This document shows positions 1 through 8,413 of a stretch of 64,000 bases of DNA, piece by piece. The stretch comes from Alicyclobacillus sp. ALC3 (lineage in GTDB: Bacteria > Bacillota > Bacilli > Alicyclobacillales > Alicyclobacillaceae), in contig NZ_CP066784.1 of NCBI RefSeq assembly GCF_028751195.1, positions 2,976,001 through 3,040,000 on the forward strand, given 5' to 3'. How positions within the stretch are numbered: position 1 is the first letter of the stretch; every line of letters starts with the position of its first letter. The translations under genes were made by a program, and so were the position numbers. Under the pieces are notes generated by a model. The model did not search any database. It had not been told where the DNA came from and was given only the letters and a program-made list of their open reading frames with translations.

Positions 1-363
1 GGCGCGTGGCGCACCATGCGTGCGCGCGGGCTACACTTGGCTGGCGGGTCGGACGCGCCGATTGAGCCCGTCTCGCCGCTCCTTGGCGTGCATGCAGCTG
101 TGACGAGGCGACAGCCTGACGGAACTGAACCGGGTTACAACTTGGCGGAAGCATTGACACCTGTTGAGGCAATTCAACTGTTTACGTCCGATGCATGCTT
201 TGCGAACGGTTCGGAAGGCCGCAAGGGCCGAATTGTTGCGGGCACTCTCGCCGATTTTACCGTGATCGACCGAGATGTGGTCGAACCGCGACACCCGGAC
301 GACATCCGCGACGCCAAAGTCCTTCGCACCATCGTCGGCGGCGAGACGGCGTTCGAAGTGTAG
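1..363 (+). CDS. Amidohydrolase family 3 (YtcJ-like), C-terminal part
   Basis: The reading frame is open from the first base and ends at a TAG at 361-363, so the gene begins upstream of the window. The visible 120 residues contain a GSDAPIEP stretch followed by PLLGVHAAVTR. In metal-dependent amidohydrolases of the YtcJ type this is the region of the last metal-binding aspartate. A later segment (TPVEAIQLFTSDA, then GTLADFTVIDRD) is the usual return to the small beta-sandwich of the amidohydrolase fold. The substrate cannot be told from this fragment. The ATG at 16 is internal and not a start. The family call is based on motif recognition only. Confidence 0.75.
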   Translation, partial: GAWRTMRARGLHLAGGSDAPIEPVSPLLGVHAAVTRRQPDGTEPGYNLAEALTPVEAIQLFTSDACFANGSEGRKGRIVAGTLADFTVIDRDVVEPRHPDDIRDAKVLRTIVGGETAFEV

Positions 364-395
364 AGCGTTCCACGCCAGAGGTTTTCCAGCGTCGC

Positions 396-443
396 TGTAT
401 CGAGACGTAGGTGTATCGAGACATAGGTGTACCGAGACGTAGC
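396..443 (+). repeat. Three tandem copies of a 16-bp unit
   Basis: Units TGTATCGAGACGTAGG (396-411), TGTATCGAGACATAGG (412-427) and TGTACCGAGACGTAGC (428-443) follow each other without gaps. They lie between the amidohydrolase stop and the thiL ribosome binding site. No function is evident; replication slippage is the simplest origin. Confidence 0.8.
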
Positions 444-471
444 GGTTTCAACCGTAGAGGAGGTCTGGCCT

Positions 472-1668
472 GTGGCACAACTAGGCGGGCTCGAAGAGTT
501 TGGGCTAATCGCGCATTTGACTGACTGCTACCGTTCCCGGTTGCAGACTCGCACACAGAGCAGTGGCGCCGAGGCTCTGCCAGTTGCTGGCGAGGTGCCA
601 GGCGTTCGCGTCGACATCGGCGACGACGCGGCCGTGTTGACAGTCAGTTCGGGCGAAGACCTCGTCTTGACGACAGACACGATGGTGGAAGGCGTGCACT
701 TCCTGCCGGAAACGATGGATTGGTCGGATGTGGGCTACAAGGCGGTCGCAGCATCGGTCAGTGACGTGGCGGCGATGGGCGGGAGGGCGCGGCATGTGGT
801 GCTCGCCATCGCCATCCCGGAACATGTAGAACTCGCATCGCTCGAGGCACTTTACGAGGGCGTGGCAGACGTCTGTGCAGACACTGGCTGTCGGCTCGTC
901 GGCGGCGACGTAGTCGGTACGAGCGGACCGTTTGTCGTCACGAGCACCGTCCAAGGCGTCGTCGCAGCCGGGCAGGCCGTTTTGCGCAGCGGGGCGCAGC
1001 CAGGGGACGTGGTGTTTGTGACCGGTACAGTCGGCGACTCCGGGGCCGGACTCGCGCTGCAGCAGCCAACTGTCAGTCAAGAGGCGGCCAACCGCATGAT
1101 GCCAAACCGGCCGACTGCGGGCGTGACGTCCGCCAACACCGCGCACACCCCCGGGATGGACGTGCCGCGGACGATGCCCTCCTATGTGCCTGCAGACGAG
1201 GCGTACGCGTTGCGCCAGCGTCACCGCAGACCACGGCCGCAAGTGGAGGCTGGCCCTATTCTGCTCGAGAGCGGTGCGACGTCCATGGACGACATCAGCG
1301 ATGGACTAGCGAGTGAACTCAACGAGATCGCGAAGGCTAGCGGCGTCCGCTTGCGCATCGAAGCGGCGCGCGTCCCGCTCTCGCCCGCGGTGCAAAACTT
1401 CGCCCGCGGCAGGCGGGAAGACCCACTGACCTACGCGTGGTACGGCGGTGAGGACTATCAATTGGTTGGCACAGCCCCGCCGTTCGCGTTTGCGCGCATT
1501 CTCGCGCGCTTTGACGGGGTGGGTGTCCGCGTTACGCAGATCGGTCGTGTGGAACCGGGGGATGGCGAAGTCGTCGCTGTTTTGCCAAACGGGATCATCG
1601 ACCTCGTGGAAGCGAGAGGGTACAATCACTTTAAGGAATCGCGCGGGAACGGGCCGTTGCAGCCGTGA
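472..1668 (+). CDS. thiL: Thiamine-monophosphate kinase ThiL with internal insertion
   Basis: ThiL phosphorylates thiamine monophosphate to thiamine diphosphate in the cytoplasm. The protein opens with LEEFGLIAHL and carries the family signatures DIGDDAAVL, TTDTMVEGVHF, VSDVAAMGG, VGGDVVGT, DDISDGLASEL and WYGGEDYQL, which form the Mg-ATP and substrate sites. The GTG at 472 was chosen because an AGAGGAGG lies at 456-463; the frame is open further upstream to 427. At 398 residues it is longer than the usual roughly 320-340. The extra length sits at about residues 20-42 and, mainly, at about 198-240 between the GDSGAGLAL and RHRRPRP segments. It is the first gene of the thiL-tsaE-tsaB-rimI-tsaD block. 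Confidence 0.92.
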   Translation: MAQLGGLEEFGLIAHLTDCYRSRLQTRTQSSGAEALPVAGEVPGVRVDIGDDAAVLTVSSGEDLVLTTDTMVEGVHFLPETMDWSDVGYKAVAASVSDVAAMGGRARHVVLAIAIPEHVELASLEALYEGVADVCADTGCRLVGGDVVGTSGPFVVTSTVQGVVAAGQAVLRSGAQPGDVVFVTGTVGDSGAGLALQQPTVSQEAANRMMPNRPTAGVTSANTAHTPGMDVPRTMPSYVPADEAYALRQRHRRPRPQVEAGPILLESGATSMDDISDGLASELNEIAKASGVRLRIEAARVPLSPAVQNFARGRREDPLTYAWYGGEDYQLVGTAPPFAFARILARFDGVGVRVTQIGRVEPGDGEVVAVLPNGIIDLVEARGYNHFKESRGNGPLQP

Positions 1669-1731
1669 CGTGACGGCGGCGCTGAACAGGTCCGGTCCGA
1701 AGGGCGCGCGGGCGAGGGGTTTTGCGGACCG

Positions 1732-2220
1732 ATGGTGAATCAGATGTCGATTTCCACATACTCGGGAGCACAGACCAGAAAGCTCGGCGCAGCGCTCGGA
1801 GCGCTGCTTGAGGCTGGCGATGTGGTGCTGCTCTACGGCGAGCTTGGGTCTGGCAAGACGACGTTTGCGCAAGGGGTCGCGTCTGGCCTTGGGATTGCGG
1901 GAGATGTGACGAGCCCGACGTTTACGCTGCTGACGGAGTACGAAGGTGGACGCATGCCACTCCTGCATGCGGACCTCTACCGACTCGACGGCGATCACGA
2001 AGCCGCCTGGTCAACTGGCCTCGAAGACTACTTCGACAGCGATGCAGCTGTGCTCATCGAGTGGCCGGAGGCTGTGGCGGACGACATTGCAGACGCACTG
2101 CACGTGGGCATTGAACGGGCGCCGTTGCCGCGCGTGGATGAGCGGGACCTGATTTGCCGAGCGACCGGGCCGCGCAGTTTCACACTCTTGGACGAGTGGG
2201 TGAAAAAGTGGCTGTTTTAG
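1732..2220 (+). CDS. tsaE: tRNA t6A biosynthesis ATPase TsaE
   Basis: TsaE is the small P-loop ATPase that works with TsaB and TsaD to transfer threonylcarbamoyl to A37 of ANN-decoding tRNAs. The 162-residue protein has a Walker A motif GELGSGKT at about residues 36-43, the TSPTFTLL switch segment at about 60-67 and the HADLYRL motif near 79, all typical of the family. An in-frame ATG at 1744 is an alternative start. Its end overlaps the start of tsaB, so the two are probably translationally coupled. Confidence 0.93.
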   Translation: MVNQMSISTYSGAQTRKLGAALGALLEAGDVVLLYGELGSGKTTFAQGVASGLGIAGDVTSPTFTLLTEYEGGRMPLLHADLYRLDGDHEAAWSTGLEDYFDSDAAVLIEWPEAVADDIADALHVGIERAPLPRVDERDLICRATGPRSFTLLDEWVKKWLF

Positions 2221-3035
2221 CGATGGATACGGCGACCGATGCGCTGGCAGTCGCAGTTGGCTCGCGCGGTGACAGCTTGGCAAGCGCGTGTCTCCGTGTA
2301 CCGCGCGGCCATTCCAGACTGCTGCAGCCGACAGTAGCCCAACTGCTCACTGCCGCTGGTATTGCGCCTGCGGACCTGACTGGAATTTGCGTCGGGGTGG
2401 GACCCGGATCGTACACGGGTGTCCGCATGGCAGTGAGCACAGCGAAGGCGATGGCCACGGCTCTCGGCGTGCCGCTTTACACAGTGTCGACGCTGGTTGC
2501 GATTGCGAATGCCGCTGTGGTTGCAGAGCAAGGCCGTGTTGCCGTGTTGCCGCTGTTGTACGCGAGGCGAGAGCGCGCGTTTGGGGCGGTGTACACGCAG
2601 GTAGGGGCGGACACCAGTGTGGACGAGGCAGGTGCTACCCTGATTGGGGACGGAGGCACCGACGCTCTGCATTCGGCCGCCACGGTTGCCGCACCGCCAC
2701 AAGTCAAATCCTTGGCAGAGTGGGCGGAGGTTGCCACTTCACTTCGGCAGGCGAACTGGCGAATAGTCACCGTACACGACCTTCGCAGTCAAAAACCGCA
2801 AGTGCAAACGCAGTTGGCAGAGGTCATTGCAGTCCTTCACGAAGCATCGGACGCTGTCGCAGACCTTGCCGACGTCGCACCAGGCATTGGACCCGCGCTG
2901 TTGCGGCTCACGGCGGCAGGGGCAGCCGAGATGGTCAGCGGCGACGCTGTTCACGATGTCGCCCCAGACTATGCGCTGGCCGTAGAGGCAGAAGTCAAAC
3001 TGGCCGAGAGGAGCGATCCACATGGCAATCGGTGA
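2208..3035 (+). CDS. tsaB: tRNA t6A biosynthesis protein TsaB
   Basis: TsaB is the inactive ASKHA-fold partner of TsaD in the t6A complex. The sequence begins MAVLAMDTATDA from the GTG at 2208, which matches the usual M-x-ILAIDTA start; another in-frame GTG lies at 2196. The nucleotide-binding-like loop GVGPGSYTGVRMAVSTAKA is clear. The gene overlaps the end of tsaE by 13 bases and rimI by 14 bases, as expected of a tight operon. At 275 residues it is somewhat longer than average (about 230-240). Confidence 0.9.
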   Translation: MAVLAMDTATDALAVAVGSRGDSLASACLRVPRGHSRLLQPTVAQLLTAAGIAPADLTGICVGVGPGSYTGVRMAVSTAKAMATALGVPLYTVSTLVAIANAAVVAEQGRVAVLPLLYARRERAFGAVYTQVGADTSVDEAGATLIGDGGTDALHSAATVAAPPQVKSLAEWAEVATSLRQANWRIVTVHDLRSQKPQVQTQLAEVIAVLHEASDAVADLADVAPGIGPALLRLTAAGAAEMVSGDAVHDVAPDYALAVEAEVKLAERSDPHGNR

Positions 3036-3540
3036 AGTGGACGTCAAACAGGCAGAGTCGGAAGTCACACTGCGCCGGATGACATTGCGCGATGTCGATC
3101 ACGTTCTGTTGGTGGAACGCCGGTCGTTTACCGCACCGTGGTCCCGGCAAGCCTTTATGACAGAACTGCTGGACAACCAGTTCGCGCGTTACATCGTCGC
3201 GGAGCACGCCGGGCGCATTGTCGGCTACGCCGGCATCTGGTTGATCGTGGACGAAGGACACGTCACCAACATCGCGGTTGATCCGGATTATCGCGGTCAG
3301 CACCTCGGTGAAATGATGCTGCGCATGCTGATGGCAATCTGTGTGCGCAACGGCGGCCGGCGCATCACCCTCGAAGTCCGGGTGACCAACGACGTCGCGC
3401 AAAACCTGTACCGGAAGCTCGGCTTTGCAGGCGCCGGGGTCCGCAAAGGATACTACACGGACAACCGCGAAGATGCGCTCATCATGTGGGCGGACCTACC
3501 GCCGGCAGAGACGTTGCCACCAGCAGAGACGCTGTTGTAG
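3022..3540 (+). CDS. rimI: Ribosomal protein S18-alanine N-acetyltransferase RimI
   Basis: This is a GNAT-family N-acetyltransferase of 172 residues. It shows VTNIAVDPDYRGQHLGEMML, the acetyl-CoA pyrophosphate-binding loop (R-G-Q-x-L-G variant), and the ending EVRVTNDVAQNLYRKLGF followed by GVRKGYY, typical of RimI. RimI acetylates the N-terminal alanine of S18, although RimI homologues in Gram-positives may have wider targets. AGAGGAG lies about 8 bases before the ATG. A short duplication (PPAETLPPAETL) ends the protein. Its place between tsaB and tsaD is the common Bacillota arrangement. Confidence 0.9.
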   Translation: MAIGEVDVKQAESEVTLRRMTLRDVDHVLLVERRSFTAPWSRQAFMTELLDNQFARYIVAEHAGRIVGYAGIWLIVDEGHVTNIAVDPDYRGQHLGEMMLRMLMAICVRNGGRRITLEVRVTNDVAQNLYRKLGFAGAGVRKGYYTDNREDALIMWADLPPAETLPPAETLL

Positions 3541-3612
3541 GCACCCACGTATCAGGAGCGAGCAACTGTGCACGCAGTCCGAGAGACAAGTCTGGAGGGA
3601 ATACGCGGTAGG

Positions 3613-4725
3613 ATGAACATCTTGGCGATTGAGACAAGCTGTGACGAGACGGCGGCGGCGATTGTCGCGGACGGTCGGCGCATCGTCGCGCAGACGATCG
3701 CGTCTCAGATGCAGGTCCACGCCCGCTTTGGCGGTGTCGTGCCGGAAGTCGCATCGCGCAGGCACGTAGAGTCAATTACGGCGGTCGTAGCCGAAACGTT
3801 TACGGACGCCGGACTGACATGGGCAGATATGGACGCCATCGCGGTGACTTGCGGCCCCGGCCTCCTCGGGGCCCTTTTGGTTGGCCTGTCGGCTGCGAAA
3901 GGGTATGCCTTGGCGACGGGACTGCCACTCATCGGCGTGCACCACATCGCGGGCCACGTCGCGGCGGCGTTCCTTGAGACGGATTTGGAGCCACCGTTCT
4001 TGGCACTCGTTGTCTCAGGCGGCCACACCGAGTTGTTGGTGGTCGACGAGGCCTTTCGCTTCCGCAAACTCGGGGGCACGAAAGATGACGCCGCGGGTGA
4101 GGCGTACGACAAGGTCGCGCGAATGCTCGGGCTACCGTACCCTGGTGGACCGCGTGTGGACGAGTTGGCGCAGCAAGGACGCCCGGACGCCTACGCCTTC
4201 CCACGCTCCCTCATTGACGAGGACAGCTTCGACTTCAGCTACAGTGGGCTGAAGTCAGCGGTGAACAACGAGATCACGAAGCGTCGCCAGCGCGCACAAG
4301 AGGTCATGCCTGCGGATGTATGCGCCAGCTTTCAGGCGGCGGTTGTCGATGTACTCGTCGAAAAGACGGCGCAGGCCGTCGCAGCCACGGGGCTCCGGAC
4401 GGTCGTCGTCGCCGGAGGCGTGGCAGCCAATTCCGGACTGCGGAGTGCTCTCACGGCCCAAGCGCATCACGACGGTTTCTCGCTACGTATGCCGCCGCTC
4501 GCGCTTTGCACGGACAACGCCGCGATGATCGGGGCGGCTGCCTATTGGCGCGCGGTGGCCGGCAACGTCGCCGCGGCCGGCGCTGGCGTGGCGGGCGGCA
4601 CTGGCGCCGGGAACATGCTGGTCCGCGGACACGACCTCACCCTAAACGCTTCGGCCACGCTGTCACTCGACGCTTGGCAGGACAGCTTAAACTGCTTGCG
4701 CTCCATCCCGGTGCGCCCTGGCTGA
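3613..4725 (+). CDS. tsaD: tRNA N6-threonylcarbamoyladenosine transferase TsaD
   Basis: TsaD is the catalytic subunit that moves the threonylcarbamoyl group from TC-AMP to tRNA A37. The protein starts MNILAIETSCDETAAAIV and has the iron-binding HHIAGH motif (VHHIAGHVAAAF), LVVSGGHTEL, KDDAAGEAYDKVARML and the late VAGGVAANSGLR and CTDNAAMIG segments, so all family landmarks are present. The ATG at 3613 gives the family-like N-terminus, with GGAGG about 14 bases before it. A GTG at 3568 with AGGAG 9 bases upstream would add 15 residues and cannot be excluded. The Ala/Gly-rich stretch near residue 325 is a species-specific expansion. Confidence 0.93.
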   Translation: MNILAIETSCDETAAAIVADGRRIVAQTIASQMQVHARFGGVVPEVASRRHVESITAVVAETFTDAGLTWADMDAIAVTCGPGLLGALLVGLSAAKGYALATGLPLIGVHHIAGHVAAAFLETDLEPPFLALVVSGGHTELLVVDEAFRFRKLGGTKDDAAGEAYDKVARMLGLPYPGGPRVDELAQQGRPDAYAFPRSLIDEDSFDFSYSGLKSAVNNEITKRRQRAQEVMPADVCASFQAAVVDVLVEKTAQAVAATGLRTVVVAGGVAANSGLRSALTAQAHHDGFSLRMPPLALCTDNAAMIGAAAYWRAVAGNVAAAGAGVAGGTGAGNMLVRGHDLTLNASATLSLDAWQDSLNCLRSIPVRPG

Positions 4726-4983
4726 CCCTTGTTCTTGGCTGCGCGGCTTGGCTGGCTACCTAGCTGGCTAGCCGTGCGGCATGTTGGTTGCCGCGGTAGT
4801 GGCGCAGCAGGGTCGCGATTTTACGGGCGGACTTGCACGCATCGTCGCGGCCGAAATGGCGCAATGGGTGCGATGGCGCCAAATGGGTGTTCCAATGGAC
4901 GGGATCCGTCGAGTCTCTCTGCAATTTGACTCTACTGGTGCGTATGGCACAGCACTCGTTGCGGCGGTAGTGCATGGTCTCAG

Positions 4984-5091
4984 CAATCCACACGTTTGTG
5001 GACAAGATGTGACGAACTTTGTGGAAACACGTCGAAATTCTCGCGGTGGCAGGCTTTATCCTGTGGATAACCCTGTGGACAGTGTGGATAA
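4984..5091 (+). promoter_or_regulatory. Cluster of DnaA-box-like 9-mers between tsaD and the ABC-F gene
   Basis: Within 108 bases there are two exact TGTGGATAA boxes (5062-5070 and 5083-5091), the complement of TTATCCACA. Four near-matches accompany them: TGTGGACAG (5074-5082), TGTGGACAA (4997-5005), TGTGGAAAC (5020-5028) and CAATCCACA on the other strand (4984-4992). The cluster lies in the 450-base gap between two convergent genes, so it is not a simple promoter site. DnaA titration or an accessory replication-control site is an inference. The rest of the gap (4726-4983, 5092-5177) holds nothing else I recognise. Confidence 0.55.
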
Positions 5092-5177
5092 CTGACAGAT
5101 TCCCGTTTTCAGACGGTTCAAGAGAGCCACAATCTCGCGACGCACTTCGAGGCGCATCCACGTGCTGAGAGGTCCGC

Positions 5178-7325
5178 TCACCCGCCGATGCGTTCCATTT
5201 CCTCCAACTCGGCCGCTGCCTCTTCCCACGCCGACATGGTGGCCGTACAGGCTGAGTTTGCTGCATCCAAATCTCGCTCCAGCTGCGCTCCGCGCTCAAA
5301 GTCCTGCGCCAGTCCAGCATCAACCATCGCCTGTTCGATCTCTGCTTTGCGTTCCTCCGCCTCTATCACCGCAGCCTCCAGCTTCTCTACCTTCGCGCGC
5401 AACTTTCGCAGGTCAGCCGACCGCACGCGAACCGGCGCCGTCGGGCGCTCATCAGGGCGCGCACTCGGGGCTCCGTTTGTAGGGGTGACGGCCGCCCACT
5501 TCGCCGACTCGTCCATCGACCGTGCCGGCCCAGCGCCGCCGGATGATGGGGCCAATTCCGGCGAGATCGTCCTGCCGATCCCGTTGCCCGCCGCGCCCGC
5601 GTTCCCCGCGCCCCCAGCCCCAGCGTTGCGAACCTCGGACGTCCGCGCGCCAACGTTGCCCGCGTTCCCCGCAGATCCGCCCGTGGCCTCACGCGCGGCT
5701 TCGAGGGCTTCCTGCTGGCGCTTCCAGCGGTAATCGCTGTAGTTGCCGATGAAGACGCGGCATGAGGTGGGATCGACCTGGAGCAAGTGTGTCGCGATGG
5801 CGTCGATAAAGTAGCGGTCGTGTGAGACGAACAGAATTGTGCCCTCGTAGTCCTGCAGCGCGTCTTCGAGGACTTCCTTTGCAGGCAGGTCGAGGTGGTT
5901 GGTCGGCTCGTCGAACAACAGCACGTTCGCCTGTTGCAGCATCAATCGGCAGAGTGCGAGGCGGCTGCGCTCGCCGCCAGAGAGAGCCGCGACCGGTTTG
6001 TCGACGTCGTTGCCGCGAAACAGGAAGCGGCCAAGCGCCGTGCGAATGGTCGTCTGGTCGAGGCGCGGGTGTTCGTCCCAGACCTGGTCCAGCACAGTTT
6101 TTTTCAGGTCGAGATCGGCCTGCTCCTGGTCGTAGTAGCCAATCTGCACGTGACTGCCCCACGTGACCGTGCCCGCGAGCGCGGCGTGCCGGCCGATCAA
6201 AGTCCGTAGCAGGGTCGTTTTTCCGATCCCGTTTGGCCCCAGGATAGCCACGCGCTGACCGCGGGCCACCTGCAGGTTGATTGGCCCGGCGAGGCGGTTG
6301 TCCGGGTAGCCGACGACGAGGTCGCGCAGATTCAGCACGTCTTTGCCCGACGCCCGCTCCGCGTGAAATGACAGCGCGAGGCGCGCGCTCGAAGTGCGCG
6401 GGGCGTCGATTCGTTCCAGTTTCTCGAGCCACTTGCGCCGACTCTGTGCGCGCTTTGTCGTCGAGGCGCGGACGATGTTTTTGGCGACGAACTGTTCAAT
6501 TCGCGCAATTTCGGCCTGTTGCGCCTCGTAGCGCTCGACATCCTGTGCCATCCGCTCTGCCGCAGTTTCGACGTAGTCACTGTAGTTGCCGATGTAGCGG
6601 GTCGTGCGGCCGCGATCGAGTTCATAGGTCACGTTCGCAATCTGGTCGAGGAAATAGCGGTCGTGCGAAACGACCAGCACGGCGCCACGGTAGCTGCGAA
6701 GTTCATCTTCCAACCAACTGAGTGTCTCGACGTCGAGGTAGTTGGTCGGTTCGTCGAGCACCAGCAAGTCGGGAGTCGTAGCGAGCAGGCGCGCGAGCGA
6801 GAGGCGAGTCTTCTGGCCACCGCTGAGACTGCCGACGGTCTGGGTGTGCATCTCGACGGGAAACTGCATGCCGGTCAGAACGCGGCGGATCTGCGCCTCG
6901 ACGGCGTACCCGCCCTGCTCCTCAAAGCTCCTCTGCAGGCGGTCGTACTCAGCCGACACCGCTGTGAAACGCGCTTCGTCTTGGTACACTTCCGGACTTG
7001 CCATGGCGTGCTCAAGCTCATGCAGGCGGGTCTCCATCTGGTATAGCTCAGCAAACCCGTGCTGCATGAACGCCTCCAGCGTAGTGTCTGGAGACGCGTC
7101 GAGGAACTGTGAGACGAAGCCGAGTGAGACACCTTTGCCGAGGCTGATGTCACCGGTATCCGCTGTCTCGTCACCGACCAGGATATGCAAAAACGTCGTC
7201 TTGCCAGCGCCGTTTGCGCCGACGAGCGCCACGCGCTCGCCAGTCTGCACGACAATGCTGGCATCCGTTAGGACGACATGTCCGTCAAACTGCTTTTCCA
7301 CATGATTTGCTGAAAGAACAATCAT
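5178..7325 (-). CDS. ABC-F family ATPase (Uup/YdiF type)
   Basis: This is a soluble protein with two ATP-binding cassettes and no membrane segments, the hallmark of ABC-F factors that act on the ribosome. Cassette 1 has GANGAGKTT, LSGGQKTRLSLARLL and DEPTNYLD; cassette 2 has GPNGIGKTT, LSGGERSRLALCRLM and DEPTNHLD. A linker with basic and helical character separates them. After cassette 2 comes an Ala/Gly/Asn-rich low-complexity stretch (roughly 5540-5690) and then a C-terminal coiled coil rich in Glu/Lys/Ala, as in Uup-like members. The ATG at 7325 (MIVLSANHVEK) has AAGGGGA before it; the frame stays open upstream to 7574. It converges on tsaD, as ydiF does on gcp in B. subtilis. Confidence 0.9.
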   Translation of the reverse strand: MIVLSANHVEKQFDGHVVLTDASIVVQTGERVALVGANGAGKTTFLHILVGDETADTGDISLGKGVSLGFVSQFLDASPDTTLEAFMQHGFAELYQMETRLHELEHAMASPEVYQDEARFTAVSAEYDRLQRSFEEQGGYAVEAQIRRVLTGMQFPVEMHTQTVGSLSGGQKTRLSLARLLATTPDLLVLDEPTNYLDVETLSWLEDELRSYRGAVLVVSHDRYFLDQIANVTYELDRGRTTRYIGNYSDYVETAAERMAQDVERYEAQQAEIARIEQFVAKNIVRASTTKRAQSRRKWLEKLERIDAPRTSSARLALSFHAERASGKDVLNLRDLVVGYPDNRLAGPINLQVARGQRVAILGPNGIGKTTLLRTLIGRHAALAGTVTWGSHVQIGYYDQEQADLDLKKTVLDQVWDEHPRLDQTTIRTALGRFLFRGNDVDKPVAALSGGERSRLALCRLMLQQANVLLFDEPTNHLDLPAKEVLEDALQDYEGTILFVSHDRYFIDAIATHLLQVDPTSCRVFIGNYSDYRWKRQQEALEAAREATGGSAGNAGNVGARTSEVRNAGAGGAGNAGAAGNGIGRTISPELAPSSGGAGPARSMDESAKWAAVTPTNGAPSARPDERPTAPVRVRSADLRKLRAKVEKLEAAVIEAEERKAEIEQAMVDAGLAQDFERGAQLERDLDAANSACTATMSAWEEAAAELEEMERIGG

Positions 7326-7480
7326 AGCCAGTCCCCTTGCACTCATACAATGCGTTAGACAACCCTGTTCGGGCGTGTACTGCCCTTCAGTGTACCGGAG
7401 CAGACACGGGCATGACAACGCGAGGTGTGCACCACAGGTGTCTGTCAGGATGGGGTCTGACAAGGAGGGAAGCGCACACA

Positions 7481-8398
7481 ATGAGCGGTCCGAATTTTTC
7501 AATGCCCGCCGGGTACGTCTGGCAGTACCATCTAATCGTCTGGATGCAGGCGTACGAGGCGCCGTGGTTGACACGCCTCGTCGACATCTTCGCGCGCTAC
7601 GGTACGGAGGGTGTGTACCTGCTTGTGTTGCCAGTCATCTTCTGGTCGATTCACCGACGTTTCGGGCTGAGGCTCGGTTTCGTGTTGCTCGCTTCGATGT
7701 ACGTGAACAACTGGCTGAAAGTGGCCATATCCGTGGTGCGACCGGCGGGGGTGCCCGGCATCCGCACGATGGCACAGGCGACCGGCCCTGGGTACTCGCT
7801 GCCAAGCGCGCATACGCAAGAAGCGCTGACATTCTTTGGCGCGCTCGCGATGGCACTGCGCAAGGCCCGGGGGTGGGCGTGGGTTGGCGCTTTTCTGCTC
7901 GCGACAGTCGTTGGTGTGTCACGCATTTACGCGGGGTTGCACTGGCCTGTCGACGTCTTGCTCGGACTCGCGCTCGGCGTAGTGTTTTCGACTCTTGGCT
8001 GGCTTGTCGGAAAGTGGTGGACGTATCGCAACTACCCGTTCTCAGTGCGGGCGACGATTGGTCTACTGCTCGGCATCATTCTGCTCGTTTTTCACCGCGG
8101 CGTTGTGTCTCTGGAGTACGCTTCTTGGATGCTTGGTGGCACGATTGGCCTTCTGTTCGAGGAGCGTTTTGTCGGCAGCGACTTGTTGCCAAATTTGTGG
8201 CGGCGAGTGTGCACGGCTCTGATCGGCATGGCAGGTCTGATTGCGCTACAATGGGTAATACAGTGGCCGACAGACATAGTGTGGTCGCTCATCGCACGGG
8301 GCATGCTCGTTGGCGCTTGGTGCACACTTGGAGCTCCATACGTGTTTGTGCAATGTGGGTTGTATCAGCGCACTGGAACTACAGAAGGCGTACACTAG
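7481..8398 (+). CDS. PAP2-family membrane phosphatase
   Basis: This is a polytopic membrane protein of 305 residues with the three-part phosphatidic acid phosphatase signature: KVAISVVRP (K-x6-RP), PSAHT (PS-x-HT, where x is usually G) and SRIYAGLHWPVDVLLG (SR-x5-H-x3-D). The catalytic histidines lie outside the membrane in characterised members. These enzymes dephosphorylate lipid phosphates such as undecaprenyl pyrophosphate or phosphatidyl-glycerophosphate; which one applies here is unknown. The ATG at 7481 has AAGGAGG about 12 bases upstream. The C-terminal third adds further hydrophobic helices beyond the PAP2 core. Confidence 0.85.
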   Translation: MSGPNFSMPAGYVWQYHLIVWMQAYEAPWLTRLVDIFARYGTEGVYLLVLPVIFWSIHRRFGLRLGFVLLASMYVNNWLKVAISVVRPAGVPGIRTMAQATGPGYSLPSAHTQEALTFFGALAMALRKARGWAWVGAFLLATVVGVSRIYAGLHWPVDVLLGLALGVVFSTLGWLVGKWWTYRNYPFSVRATIGLLLGIILLVFHRGVVSLEYASWMLGGTIGLLFEERFVGSDLLPNLWRRVCTALIGMAGLIALQWVIQWPTDIVWSLIARGMLVGAWCTLGAPYVFVQCGLYQRTGTTEGVH

Positions 8399-8413
8399 AG
8401 GTCAGAAAACACT

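Noticed and set aside
4781-5095. 104-codon plus-strand open frame after tsaD
   Set aside because: It has no ribosome binding site, and its C-terminal PVDNPVDSVDN merely reads through the DnaA-box repeats. There is no family similarity that I recognise.
5188-5733. Long plus-strand frame opposite the ABC-F C-terminus
   Set aside because: It is a Ser/Ala/Arg-rich shadow of a clear coding sequence on the other strand.
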